A DNA stretch of 64,000 nt from DATJPW01 sp963752855 (lineage in GTDB: Bacteria; Desulfobacterota; Desulfomonilia; Desulfomonilales; Desulfomonilaceae): contig CAVVZX010000036.1 of the NCBI GenBank assembly GCA_963752855.1, positions 124,001-188,000 of the forward strand. The letters run 5' to 3'. Positions 47,313 through 60,853 of the stretch are shown one piece after another. Positions within the stretch are counted from its first letter, which is position 1; each line of letters opens with the position of its first letter. Under the pieces are notes generated by a model. It saw nothing but the letters and a program-made list of their open reading frames with translations, was not told the DNA's origin and did no database searches. The position numbers were made by a program, and so were the translations under genes.

Positions 47313-47753
47313 CTACGCCGCTTGATCTTTCAGGTTTCTATATTTCTTATTCAGCGGACTAGGGCCAAGCTCCTTTATCCGTTGGGTAAACTCATTCGCC
47401 ACCTCGGCAAATTTTGGTCCCATCGCTGCGCTCATGTTGAACATCTCAAGTCTTTCCGGTTCAAGACCGGCTTCCTGGATAAGCCTCTTTGTATAATTCA
47501 CACGCGGTTTTGCCACCAGGTTTCCGTGCATGAAATGGCAGTCCCCTTCAAGACATCCCGCCACATAGACTCCATCCGCGCCTTTTTCGAAGGCTCTCAA
47601 AAGAAATATTGGCGTGACTTTGCCGGTGCAGGGCAATCGTATGATTCTTATATTAGGCGGATATTCCAGCCTCATACTGCCTGCTAAATCGGCCGCTCCG
47701 TAAGCGCAATAATGACAACAAAACGCAACAATCGTGGGCTCAAAATCGGCCAT
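47313..47753 (-). CDS. mvhD: MvhD-family iron-sulfur protein
   Basis: 146-aa small [2Fe-2S]-type subunit that links an electron donor to HdrA-type flavoproteins. TIVAFCCHYCAYGAADLAG holds the first Cys set; RLPCTGKV and VAGCLEGDCHF hold the rest. It is 30 bases upstream of metV, giving the order mvhD-metV-metF. HdrABC is missing from this window, so the electron-bifurcating partner must be elsewhere or absent. Confidence 0.9.
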   Translation of the reverse strand: MADFEPTIVAFCCHYCAYGAADLAGSMRLEYPPNIRIIRLPCTGKVTPIFLLRAFEKGADGVYVAGCLEGDCHFMHGNLVAKPRVNYTKRLIQEAGLEPERLEMFNMSAAMGPKFAEVANEFTQRIKELGPSPLNKKYRNLKDQAA

Positions 47754-47855
47754 TATATTAATCTCCTGGATTAATTATACTGGGATGCGAAGGGTGGAAA
47801 CCCAATATAAACGAATATAAACAAAATTGCAAGCCGCTGACGACGTTGAAGAGCC

Positions 47856-48118
47856 TTTGGGGGAGGGGCTTTTTGAAAAAAGGTCCTCCCCAAAACCCTC
47901 CTCTGCAAAAACTCTTAAATTCTTGGCCCTTGCCTCTTCCGAGGTAGAGGCTGAAGGCGCCAAGTGGCACGCGAGCAGGCCAGTCATGGAGCGCAAAGAG
48001 GAGACGCGACACGTCCGCAGGTAGCAAAAAAGTAATTTCTGCTGAACGTGCCCGCGACAACCAGGAGTTTTTGGAAGGAGGTCCAGGAGGAAACTTTTTT
48101 GCAGAAAAGTTTCCTCCC
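47856..48118. repeat. Composite two-hairpin repeat, copy B
   Basis: The left hairpin at about 47856-47893 (TTGGGGGAGGGGCTTTTT with a near-complement) is followed by CAAAAACTCTTAAAT. The right head is GAGTTTTTGGAAGGAGG (48065-48081) and its hairpin lies at 48086-48117. The interior has GGCGCCAAG, shared with the copy at 58.8 kb. It fills the gap between mvhD and the DUF6178 gene, both on the reverse strand. Confidence 0.7.
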
Positions 48119-48159
48119 GTGATCATTGCATCTCCAAAAGGGCATCCCCCGGTCACTCT

Positions 48160-49485
48160 TCAAAGGCCCGCCCAGTTTTCATCGAAGGTTCTTTTGGTGA
48201 TCAGTTGTTTGATTGTTTCTATGTCAGTCAGGGTCTCGAATTCCCGAGCTTTTGGACCCGAGGACGCCTCTTCGATGAAGACGGGTCTTTTGCTAAGCAG
48301 ACCTTTCATGATCGATGTAAGCGGATAGCCGAGGTTCTCGACGCCTCCGGGTGATTGCCGCACAAATTTCCGCGCCATTGTCTGTAATTCTAGAATGAGG
48401 GTATAACCTCGTCGAAAGAGAATTTCCATGTGATTGGTTCTTATGACTCGGACCGCTTGTTTCAGATCTGAGCCGGCTATCTCCTCCAAAGCAATATTGA
48501 TATAACCACTGACCTTTTTGATGCTACTGAGTAGTTCATCCATAGAGCCTGGATCTTTCACGTCGGCAATCATGACTTTGTTGGCCAGATGGGCTAGCTC
48601 CACTGACAGCCGATGCTTTTCATCCGGGTCGTCCACGAGATCGAGGCCTCTTTTGAACAGTGTTCCTATATCGGGAATCGCGAGAGGATACACGAGCAGT
48701 CTTTCGGGCGGCTCTTCGGCCTCGTCCTCTGCGCGGTACGAATCCCGTGAACCTCGGACAACAGCCTCACGTTTCGCCGGCCGATAGATTTCGAGGGCCT
48801 CCTCAAAATCGGGAAACCCCTTGTCCGCAAGCCGAGCTTGAGCCCATTTCAAGGCCCTTTCCACCGTGGCTGGATCGACGCCGGCAACTATTTGCTGGAT
48901 TATTGTGTAGTAGTACTCCGGGTTCCATCGGAACATCGTTCCAAGGAAACTCTTTATTAGATCTTCAGGAACATCGCCGAGAAATTCGACAAAAAAGATG
49001 CGGTCAAGTGTGAACCAGGGAAACTCATCCTGCTCTTCAAGGTGATCAATATCCGGATTGCGGACCGAAACTCTAACAAGGCAATTCAGTATCAAAACTA
49101 CCAATTCAGGGTCCGTGACTTGCAAGAACTGAAGTATTTTTTCTTCACCGATGGTCGCAATGATCTCCATCCATTCGGATGCTGCCTTTGGAGTGAATAC
49201 ATCGTGGCGCCACACATCCATATCTATTAAATGTCTGAGTTGCGCGCCGGTGGTCATAGTAACGAGCGCGGGCGCTCTTTCTCGGCCCAAGGCTTTGATC
49301 GTGAAGTAGATTTCTTCTTCCGAAACCGCGCGCACGATCTCCCACGGCCGAGAGGCTATTTCGACCAACTCCTCTCGAGCTTCAGGCGAAAGATCTCTGA
49401 AGATCTCTATTTTGCGCTTTGTAGGGAGAGCATCAAACGTTTCGATTATTTGCAGCGCTTCATCGCGAGAGGATAACTTTGTCAT
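48160..49485 (-). CDS. DUF6178 family protein
   Basis: 441-aa all-helical-looking cytoplasmic protein found mainly in deltaproteobacteria, with no assigned function. It opens with MTKLSSRDEALQIIETFDALPTKRKIEIFRDLSPEAREELV and has repeated acidic-hydrophobic helices (EEKILQFLQVTDPELVVLIL, FLGTMFRWNPEYYYTIIQQI). The family name is recalled from the length and these segments, not searched. ATG 49485; the gene is intact. Confidence 0.6.
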   Translation of the reverse strand: MTKLSSRDEALQIIETFDALPTKRKIEIFRDLSPEAREELVEIASRPWEIVRAVSEEEIYFTIKALGRERAPALVTMTTGAQLRHLIDMDVWRHDVFTPKAASEWMEIIATIGEEKILQFLQVTDPELVVLILNCLVRVSVRNPDIDHLEEQDEFPWFTLDRIFFVEFLGDVPEDLIKSFLGTMFRWNPEYYYTIIQQIVAGVDPATVERALKWAQARLADKGFPDFEEALEIYRPAKREAVVRGSRDSYRAEDEAEEPPERLLVYPLAIPDIGTLFKRGLDLVDDPDEKHRLSVELAHLANKVMIADVKDPGSMDELLSSIKKVSGYINIALEEIAGSDLKQAVRVIRTNHMEILFRRGYTLILELQTMARKFVRQSPGGVENLGYPLTSIMKGLLSKRPVFIEEASSGPKAREFETLTDIETIKQLITKRTFDENWAGL

Positions 49486-49703
49486 AAACTAGAGTTTATA
49501 CCGCTCACAACCCGAAATCAATGGATTCACGGCGCTAAAGAATTGGAGGAATTTATCAAACGCTAAACGCAAGATGTAACAGCAAGGCCGGGCCATCTTT
49601 TCCGAAAATCTCTTGCGTCACCATATTGGACTTCATTTTAGCATCTCGATTGATATACTATTACAAACCTAACAGTGATAACGGGAAATTGAGGGATGCG
49701 AAA

Positions 49704-50923
49704 ATGGAAAAGTTGATCGGCAAAGCGATCATTGCAATGGGTGGAGGTCCCACCGCAGTTATCAATCAGTCGCTGGTGGGCGCGGCGCTTCAGGCGCGTC
49801 AGTATCCTCATATAACACAATTTTATGGGGCGTTTCGCGGGGTCGAGGGACTGGTGGCCGAAGAGATGATCAATTTATCTGAGGCCACGACCCACAATCT
49901 TGAGATGGTCGCCCGCACGCCCGGCGCCGCAATACGCAGCACCCGGCTTAAGCCAGACGAAGAACTTTGCAAGCGCATTTTCGATGTTTGTAAGGCGCAT
50001 GGAGTTCATTATTTCTTCTATATAGGCGGCAACGATTCCGCGGAAACGTGCAGAATCGTCCATAAATTCGCGACAGAAGAGTCATATGAGCTAAGGGTGA
50101 TGCATATCCCCAAGACCATTGATAATGATCTAAAAGTCACCGATCATTGCCCGGGATACGGGTCCGCGGCAAAGTTCGTGGCCCAGTCGTTCTCAGGTGT
50201 CAACCTGGATAATCGATCCCTGCCCGGTGTTTACATAGGCGTGGTCATGGGCCGCCATGCGGGGTTCCTCACGGCCGCGTCGGTTTTTGCGCGCAGAGTA
50301 CGAAGATGACGGGCCTCATTTGATCTATTTGCCTGAAAAGACTTTTGATTTCGACGAATTTATCGCGAGTGTCGACCAAGTTTATTCCAAGTACGGTCGG
50401 GCGGTGGTAGCTGTCTCGGAAGGTATTCAGATGGCAGACGGCAGCACCCGTAGTGGCAAGCCTTTTAAAAAAGAGCGAGACAGACTTCCACGGGAATATC
50501 CAACTGTCCGGAACTACCTCCCTGGGTGACGCGCTCATGGACTTGGTGAAGGATAAGTTGAAAATCAAGAGAGTTCGGTCGGACACCTTTGGTTATCTGC
50601 AAAGATCCTTCCTGGGATGCGTCAGCGAAGTAGACGCCAATGAAGCCAGGGAAGTAGGCGAGCGCGCAGTTCAGATCGCGGCCTGGCGCAGCGTTGATGG
50701 ATCCATAACTATAGAAAGAATGGGCGATTATAGCGTACGGTACAATCTGACCCCACTGGAGCAAGTAGCCAAGGACACGAAATCCATGCCGGATTCTTTC
50801 ATTGAAGGCGTCAACAACGTGACCGTGGAATTTAAGAACTATGCGCGTCCCCTTTTAGGTGAGTTCCCCGTTTATGAAAGACTGTTCGCCCCAAAGGTGG
50901 AAAAGATATTGGCTGAAAGATAA
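49704..50923 (+). CDS. 6-phosphofructokinase, probably PPi-dependent type (two one-base frame breaks)
   Basis: Glycolytic kinase of about 406 residues. ATG 49704 gives MEKLIGKAIIAMGGGPTAVINQSLVG. YIGGNDSAETC has Asn-Asp where ATP-dependent enzymes have Asp-Gly, favouring PPi use. IPKTIDNDLKVTDHCPGYGSA and MGRHAGFLTAAS are catalytic motifs. An extra A at about 50295 shifts the frame before EYEDDGPHLIYLPEKTFDF. The A6 run at 50467-50472 shifts it again before SETDFHGNIQLSGTTSLGDAL. The end is ERLFAPKVEKILAER. The direction of use (glycolysis or gluconeogenesis) is open. Confidence 0.82.
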
Positions 50924-51195
50924 AATTTAGACGGAAACCGTAGTCTGCTTTTACATGATAACCTCCTGTATTACCAAGTCATTTCTGAAACGTGTATGAG
51001 GACAAAATTTCGGAACAAATTCACCTTATGGCCGGTTTGAACTTAAACTGCCAAAGCAAGGTTCTATCATTTGGCGGGACTCTCGAATTTGGTTAGAATG
51101 TGATAATCGGACGTTTACACACACCAGGTAATCCTTGGTATTCACAGAAGATTTAAGAAAAAGCCATAAAAGATTCTCCAGGAAGAGTCAGGCTA

Positions 51196-51224
51196 TTGAC
51201 AGGTGTTAAAATAGACGGTATAAA
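51196..51224 (+). promoter_or_regulatory. rRNA operon promoter P1
   Basis: TTGACA 51196-51201, a 17-base spacer, TATAAA 51219-51224. A CCCCTTAAGAAGGGGG-like stem with a T run (51233-51256) follows directly, which could act as a pause or attenuator. The 50924-51195 stretch before it holds no gene. Confidence 0.68.
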
Positions 51225-51297
51225 GGTTGCTTCCCCTAAGAAGGGGGAATTTTTTCGGTCCTTCATTAAAAGGACAAATTTAGCGGAACTTTTTAAC

Positions 51298-51327
51298 TTG
51301 ACAGGCCACTAACCGCTGTGGTATCAT
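51298..51327 (+). promoter_or_regulatory. rRNA operon promoter P2
   Basis: TTGACA 51298-51303, an 18-base spacer, TATCAT 51322-51327, about 90 bases before the 16S start. TGATCTTTGAAAACTGAATA (51361-51380) resembles the leader antitermination region (boxA-like), and CGCTCTTTGACAATCGAATA recurs before 23S at 53231. Confidence 0.7.
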
Positions 51328-51417
51328 AAAGAGTGCGGGGCTCTGGACTCTTGTCCCCGTTGATCTTTGAAAACTGAATAGCAGAATGCTTGGGTCAATG
51401 TATTTAACAGTTAATTT

Positions 51418-52981
<1,564 letters not shown>

Positions 52982-53066
52982 TGCATTCGGATTCATCCGA
53001 ATCAAAGCCTAGGTCAATTCGAGCATTTCTGCTATTCAGTTCTGAGAGGTCGACGGAAAAGGTTTC

Positions 53067-53144
53067 GGGCCTATAGCTCAGTTCGGCTAGAGCGCACGCC
53101 TGATAAGCGTGAGGTCGTTGGTTCAATTCCAACTAGGCCCACCA
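53067..53144 (+). tRNA. tRNA-Ile (anticodon GAT)
   Basis: 78 nt with encoded CCA; GGGCCTA acceptor, loop CTGATAA with GAT at 53102-53104, and GGTTCAATTCC. It lies in the 16S-23S spacer, as is usual. Confidence 0.97.
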
Positions 53145-53153
53145 CGCCCATTC

Positions 53154-53229
53154 GGGGGTGTAGCTCAGCTGGGAGAGCACCTGCTTTGCAAGCAGGGGGT
53201 CATCGGTTCGAATCCGTTCACCTCCACCA
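53154..53229 (+). tRNA. tRNA-Ala (anticodon TGC)
   Basis: 76 nt with encoded CCA; GGGGGTG acceptor with CACCTCC, anticodon TGC at 53187-53189, and GGTTCGAATCC. It is the second spacer tRNA, 9 bases after tRNA-Ile. Confidence 0.97.
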
Positions 53230-53280
53230 TCGCTCTTTGACAATCGAATAGGATTTTAGATCGAGGATACTCATTTTTGG

Positions 53281-56276
<2,996 letters not shown>

Positions 56277-56322
56277 CCCAAAAAAATGAGATTTTCCTCG
56301 ATCTTCCTATTTGGTTGATATA

Positions 56323-56348
56323 CACGAGACCGAAGTTTCGGTCTCGTG
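56323..56348 (+). other. Hairpin in the 23S-5S spacer
   Basis: CACGAGACCGAA (56323-56334) pairs perfectly with TTCGGTCTCGTG (56337-56348) around a two-base gap. It is probably a processing stem for RNase III-type cleavage between 23S and 5S. It lacks a T tract, so it is not a terminator. Confidence 0.6.
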
Positions 56349-56375
56349 ACGCACTTATAAATATGTAATTCGCTT

Positions 56376-56493
<118 letters not shown>

Positions 56494-56502
56494 CAAAAAC
56501 AG

Positions 56503-56535
56503 ACCCCCGTTCCACGTGGAACGGGGGTTTTTATT
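56503..56535 (+). terminator. rRNA operon terminator whose stem contains a parS-like palindrome
   Basis: ACCCCCGTTCCAC (56503-56515) pairs perfectly with its complement (56516-56528), followed by a T-rich tail (TTTTTATTAT), a strong Rho-independent terminator 10 bases past 5S. The central 14-mer GTTCCACGTGGAAC (56509-56522) equals the core of parS sites of the TGTTCCACGTGGAACA type. It therefore may serve both as terminator and as ParB-binding site. Confidence 0.85.
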
Positions 56536-56611
56536 ATGTTATATATGGGTTCCGAATGGCACAGGACAAGAACTTAGATTGAAATTGATAAAAGAATTGG
56601 GGAACTTTTAC

Positions 56612-57086
56612 ATGACTAGCAAAAACGTGGATCCAGGGGATGATGTCGAGGCTTGGTGTACGCGGTGTCGTAGGAATTTGAATCACCGAGTGGTGGCCAG
56701 TGCTGGGAACAAATATCCAGAAGGTTCAATGCCTCACCTGTGGAGGCGAGCACAAATATTATCCACCGAAAGATGTCGGCCCTAAATCCAGAACCATCAA
56801 GGTCAAAGAAACCGCCAGGACTGGGTCTACCACCAGGCAAAGTAGGTCCGCTTCCGTTAACAAGAGTGCGGCCAAGGCAGAAAGCGAGTGGTCAACTTTT
56901 ATGGCGGAAATGCCTTCCGACTCTGTCCCGGCTTCGTACGCCACTTCCGCGACCTATTCGAAAGGGGAATACATAGATCATCCAGTGTTCGGAATCGGCC
57001 GAGTCTTGAGTATCGTGGGTGTCGAAAAGATAGAGGTGATCTTCAAAGAGGGACGCAAACTCCTGCTCTTTAACCGAAGCAAATAG
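56612..57086 (+). CDS. Zinc-ribbon plus CarD-like small protein (one-base frame break at about 56699)
   Basis: About 157 residues. The N-terminal zinc ribbon has one CxxC in AWCTRCRRNLNHRVVA and, after an extra base near 56699, the second in QKVQCLTCGGEHKYYPP. A basic Ser/Thr/Lys linker leads to a C-terminal Tudor-like segment, DHPVFGIGRVLSIVGVEKIEVIFKEGRKLLLFNR, like the N-terminal fold of CarD proteins. This points to nucleic-acid or RNA polymerase contact. It is directly downstream of the rRNA operon terminator, with a short gap to ilvD. Confidence 0.7.
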
Positions 57087-57105
57087 CAGATTGCGGAGGC
57101 ACACT

Positions 57106-58887
57106 TTGAGAAGCGATGTAATGAAGACAGGTCTTTCTCGGGCGCCGTCCCGCGCCTTGCTCAAGGCGATGGGCGTCACTGATGAAGAAATGGAACGCCC
57201 CCTCATCGGAATTGCCAATTCAGCTAATGAATTAGTGCCGGGCCACATTCATCTGGACATAATCGTCGAAGCGATCAAAGCCGGCATCCGAATGGCTGGC
57301 GGGACCCCGATGGAATTTTCCACAATAGGTGTTTGCGACGGACTCGCCATGGGTCATGCCGGGATGAATTATTCTCTGGCCAGCCGCGAGGTGATAGCAG
57401 ACTCGGTGGAAATCATGGCCATGGCTCATCCTTTCGATGGATTGGTCTTGGTCCCGAATTGCGACAAAGTGGTTCCCGGCATGTTGATGGCCTCCTTGCG
57501 ATTAAATATTCCCGCGATCGTAATCAGCGGCGGCCCAATGATGTCCGGCCGGTTCAAAGGAGCCAAAGCCGACGTTATCAGCGTGTTCGAAGCAGTGGGC
57601 AAAGTCACGGCCGGGACAATCAGCATGGGTGAACTCGCGGAGCTTGAAGAAATGGCCTGTCCGGGCTGCGGCTCTTGCGCGGGCATGTTTACTGCCAATT
57701 CCATGAATTGTCTGACCGAAGCCTTGGGACTCGGGCTTCCTGGAAACGGCACAATTCCCGCGGTTGAAGCGGCTCGCGTTCGGCTGGCTAAGAAAGCCGG
57801 TATGAAAATCATGGAACTTGTGTCCGCTGATGTTCGCCCCAGGCAAATCGCCACCATCGCTGCTTTCCGAAACGCCATGGCAGTGGACATGGCTTTGGGT
57901 TGCTCGACCAACACGGTCCTTCACGTCCCGGCCATCGCAGCAGAGGCAGGAATTGATATCAATCTGAATTTGTTCGATGAAATAAGCTCTCGAACACCCC
58001 ACCTGTGTTCTCTCTCGCCGGCCGGACCAAATCATCTCGAAGATCTGGATCGTGCGGGTGGAGTCCAGGCTGTGCTTAAGGAATTGGTGGAAGCCGGACT
58101 GGCCGACCCGGAGGTCCTTACTGTGACCGGGAAGAAACTGGGCGAGAATGTTGCCAACGCTGTTATTCTGGATCAAGAAGTTATCCGGCCAATCGAGAAA
58201 GCTCATAGCCCTGTGGGCGGAATAGCCATTCTCCGCGGCAGCCTCGCGCCTGATGGAGCGGTGGTCAAGCAATCCGCAGTAAACCGGAAGATGTTGAAAA
58301 ACACTGGAATTGCACGTGTTTTCAATTCAGAAGAAGAAGCGGTGGAAGCGATACTGGGTTCCAAAATCAAATCGGGAGATGTTGTGGTCATCCGGTATGA
58401 AGGCCCTCGCGGAGGTCCCGGAATGCGGGAGATGCTGAACCCCACTTCGACATTAGCGGGCATGGGTTTGGATCAATCAGTCTCATTGATCACGGATGGG
58501 CGCTTCAGTGGCGGGACGCGCGGCGCAGCTATAGGCCACGTTTCTCCTGAGGCTGCGCACGGTGGTCCCATAGCTTTGGTAAAAGACGGCGATGAAATCA
58601 TGATCGATATCCCTGCCAAGAGAGTAGACCTCAATGTTTCTCAAGACGAGCTTGAGCGGCGCCGCTCCGCATGGAAAGCTCCAACTCCCAAAATAACAGA
58701 AGGCTACTTGGCCCGATACGCGGCCCTGGTAACCTCCGCAGCCCAAGGGGCTGTGCTGGTTGGGAGAGGGATTAGTGGAGAAATATGCAGGGGGAAACTT
58801 CTTGCAAGAAGTTTCCCCCTGCAACCCCCTTCAAGAACTCTTAGAATGTTTAGGCCTTGCCGCCGATGGCGCCAAGGCGCTCTGTAA
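57106..58887 (+). CDS. ilvD: Dihydroxy-acid dehydratase with a repeat-derived C-terminal extension
   Basis: Fe-S dehydratase of valine, isoleucine and leucine synthesis. The start TTG 57106 (MRSDVMKTG) follows CGGAGG by 7 bases. Cluster cysteines are in LVPNCDK, MACPGCGSCAGMFTANSMN and LGCSTNT; GRFSGGTRGAAIGHVSPEA is the substrate/Mg site. The family normally ends just after TSAAQGAVL, reached here near 58760. The frame then runs a further 41 codons, mostly through a hairpin repeat (58786-58845), to the stop at 58887. The tail (GKLLARSFPLQPPSRTLRMF) is probably not conserved. Confidence 0.93.
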   Translation: MRSDVMKTGLSRAPSRALLKAMGVTDEEMERPLIGIANSANELVPGHIHLDIIVEAIKAGIRMAGGTPMEFSTIGVCDGLAMGHAGMNYSLASREVIADSVEIMAMAHPFDGLVLVPNCDKVVPGMLMASLRLNIPAIVISGGPMMSGRFKGAKADVISVFEAVGKVTAGTISMGELAELEEMACPGCGSCAGMFTANSMNCLTEALGLGLPGNGTIPAVEAARVRLAKKAGMKIMELVSADVRPRQIATIAAFRNAMAVDMALGCSTNTVLHVPAIAAEAGIDINLNLFDEISSRTPHLCSLSPAGPNHLEDLDRAGGVQAVLKELVEAGLADPEVLTVTGKKLGENVANAVILDQEVIRPIEKAHSPVGGIAILRGSLAPDGAVVKQSAVNRKMLKNTGIARVFNSEEEAVEAILGSKIKSGDVVVIRYEGPRGGPGMREMLNPTSTLAGMGLDQSVSLITDGRFSGGTRGAAIGHVSPEAAHGGPIALVKDGDEIMIDIPAKRVDLNVSQDELERRRSAWKAPTPKITEGYLARYAALVTSAAQGAVLVGRGISGEICRGKLLARSFPLQPPSRTLRMFRPCRRWRQGAL

Positions 58888-59034
58888 CCGCGAATAATCA
58901 ATCGGACAGACATGTGGATGTTCGTGTGCGGGCAAGCAAATTCTTGATAGTTCAAGTTTCTCCGCAACATATAAGAGTTTTCTGAAGAGGGGTCCGGGGA
59001 GGAAAACTCTTTTGCAAAAGAGTTTTTCTCCCGG
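58786..59034. repeat. Composite two-hairpin repeat, copy C
   Basis: The left hairpin is a perfect 38-bp palindrome (19-bp arms, 58786-58823; half TGCAGGGGGAAACTTCTTG), then CCCCCTTCAAGAACTCTTAGA. The interior has GGCGCCAAGG and GTTCGTGTGCGGGCA. The right head GAGTTTTCTGAAGAGGGG starts at 58976 and its hairpin covers 58994-59034. Its left end is translated as the C-terminus of ilvD; its right end stops 29 bases before the YfiH gene. Confidence 0.78.
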
Positions 59035-59063
59035 TAAAGTCCGCTTTCGGAAAAGAGACAATT

Positions 59064-59910
59064 ATGGAAAACAATCTCGCCTATTCTCAAATAGATAATG
59101 TTGCGCTGACTCTGAACGGGCTCGATCAATTTGGCGCTTTCATGGCGTTTTCACTGCGTGGCGGTGGAGTGTCTCCGCGGCCGTTTGATTCTCTCAATTT
59201 CTCGGCTGAAGAGGGCGACTCGGTCGAGAATGTTAAGCAGAATTTCGAGATTTTCGGAGGACGACTGGGGATCGACCCCCGGCGGATCGTGACGCTTCGC
59301 CAAGTTCACGGCGATGAAGTTGTTATCATTGACGATATGCCGAACCGACCTCCGGAAGCAGACGCCATAATCGTCACGGCGCCGGGAATCTATCCTGCTG
59401 TTAAAACGGCGGATTGCGTGCCAATCTTGCTCATTGATCCGGTTCACTGGATCTCGGCCGCGGTGCACGTCGGGTGGCGAGGCGCTGTTCTGCGGATCGC
59501 CCGCAAGGTCCTGCGCACCATGAATGATAAATTCAATAGCAATCCCGATGACTTGATTGCAGCGGTGGGTCCTGCCATAGGAAAATGCTGCTACGAGGTG
59601 GATGACAACGTACTGAAGCCGTTACGCGGAAAATTTGCCGGATGCCGAACAATTCCTCCACATTCCGGTAGGGCCGGCGTCCCTGCCGGCGACGGATTCA
59701 GAGCAGCCGAGTGTTTCCGAAAATTCGAGGAAAGCCTTCCTCGATCTTCCGGGAATCACCCGCTTCGAACTGATCTCGGTTGGCGTCCCTGAGTCGAATA
59801 TTCACCCAGTAGACCTTTGCACGTCGTGCCGACCGGACCTGTTTTTTTCGCACAGACGAGATAGCGGCAGGACAGGACGCCACGTGGCGGTTACGGGTTT
59901 CAGAAGGTGA
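59064..59910 (+). CDS. pgeF: YfiH/PgeF family (laccase-domain) protein, one-base frame break at about 59640
   Basis: Copper/zinc-site protein of about 281 residues. Some members correct peptidoglycan synthesis errors, others are purine nucleoside phosphorylases. VTLRQVHGDEVV (first His), IVTAPGIYPAVKTADCVPILL (Cys), VHVGWRGAV (second His) and GPAIGKCCYEV are in the first frame. An extra G at 59640-59641 shifts to FADAEQFLHIP. The end PGITRFELISVGVPESNIHPVDLCTSCRPDLFFSHRRD is the family C-terminus. A GTAGGGCCGGCGTCCCTGCC-type palindrome (about 59668-59692) adds a few residues inside the second frame. Confidence 0.85.
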
Positions 59911-59974
59911 CTGTAACTGGTCGCATACGCCTTGATTCTTCCTACAAGGCTTGCGATCCTTGATGGCTCCGATT

Positions 59975-60724
59975 TCACCCGTGTCTTCTCCTCAAATGCA
60001 AAAAGAACTCCCGATTCCCCTTCGGTCCTTTAATCGGACTCTCGAACTCGCCGTGCGCCTCAAAACCGCATTCAATAGCCGCTCTCTTAACAGCTTCAAT
60101 GGCAGCTCTCATTTTGGACGTGTCTCGAACCACCCCGCCCTTGCCGACATCCTTGGGGCCGACTTCGAATTGGGGCTTGACCAGAGCCAGTAGCCACCCG
60201 CCGAGGGGAACTATTTCAGCTAATTTGGGTAGGACTAAAGTTAGAGAAATAAAGGATAAATCCGCGACCGCTGCGTCCACTGGAAAAGGCAAAGCGCTGA
60301 TTTCCAAAAACCGTATATTTGTTCGTTCCACTACAGTGACGCGAGGATCGTTTCGGAGCTTCCAGTCAAACTGGCCGTAACCAACATCCACCGCAATTAC
60401 TCGAGCAGCCCCGCGCTGCAAAAGACAGTCGGTGAATCCTCCGGTGGAAGCTCCCGCGTCGAGAAGAGAGAGATTTGACGGATTTACATTAAAGTGATCT
60501 ATGGCCGCGCACAGCTTGATACCGCCTCTGCTCACAAACGGGAGATCTTCCGGAATGGACAATTCCGCATCAAAATTGACTTCCTTGCCGGGTTTTTCAA
60601 TCCTTAATCCGTCAACTAGCACCTTTCCGGCCATGATCAGGGCTTGGGCTTTGTGCCGCGACGTGGCCAGCCCCCTCTGCAATATCAAATTATCAAGACG
60701 GATCTTTGACTGCCGGTCTTTCAT
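59975..60724 (-). CDS. tlyA: TlyA-family rRNA (cytidine-2'-O)-methyltransferase
   Basis: 249 aa. An N-terminal S4 RNA-binding domain (IRLDNLILQRGLATSRHKAQALIMAGKVLVDG) is joined to an FtsJ-type methyltransferase with LLDAGASTGGFTDCLLQRGAARVIAVDVGYGQ (SAM motif I) and KPQFEV. The family 2'-O-methylates 16S/23S rRNA. It is convergent with the YfiH gene. Confidence 0.93.
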   Translation of the reverse strand: MKDRQSKIRLDNLILQRGLATSRHKAQALIMAGKVLVDGLRIEKPGKEVNFDAELSIPEDLPFVSRGGIKLCAAIDHFNVNPSNLSLLDAGASTGGFTDCLLQRGAARVIAVDVGYGQFDWKLRNDPRVTVVERTNIRFLEISALPFPVDAAVADLSFISLTLVLPKLAEIVPLGGWLLALVKPQFEVGPKDVGKGGVVRDTSKMRAAIEAVKRAAIECGFEAHGEFESPIKGPKGNREFFLHLRRRHG

Positions 60725-60853
60725 TTGGAAAACCGATCATGGGAAGGAAAGATAGCTCCAATCGCATTCGCACAGATGTCTTTGAATGGGTGTCCCTCAA
60801 TCCATCCTTGGCCCCCGCGCTCTCGGCGTCCGGCGAAGAAAATTTGCTCGTCT

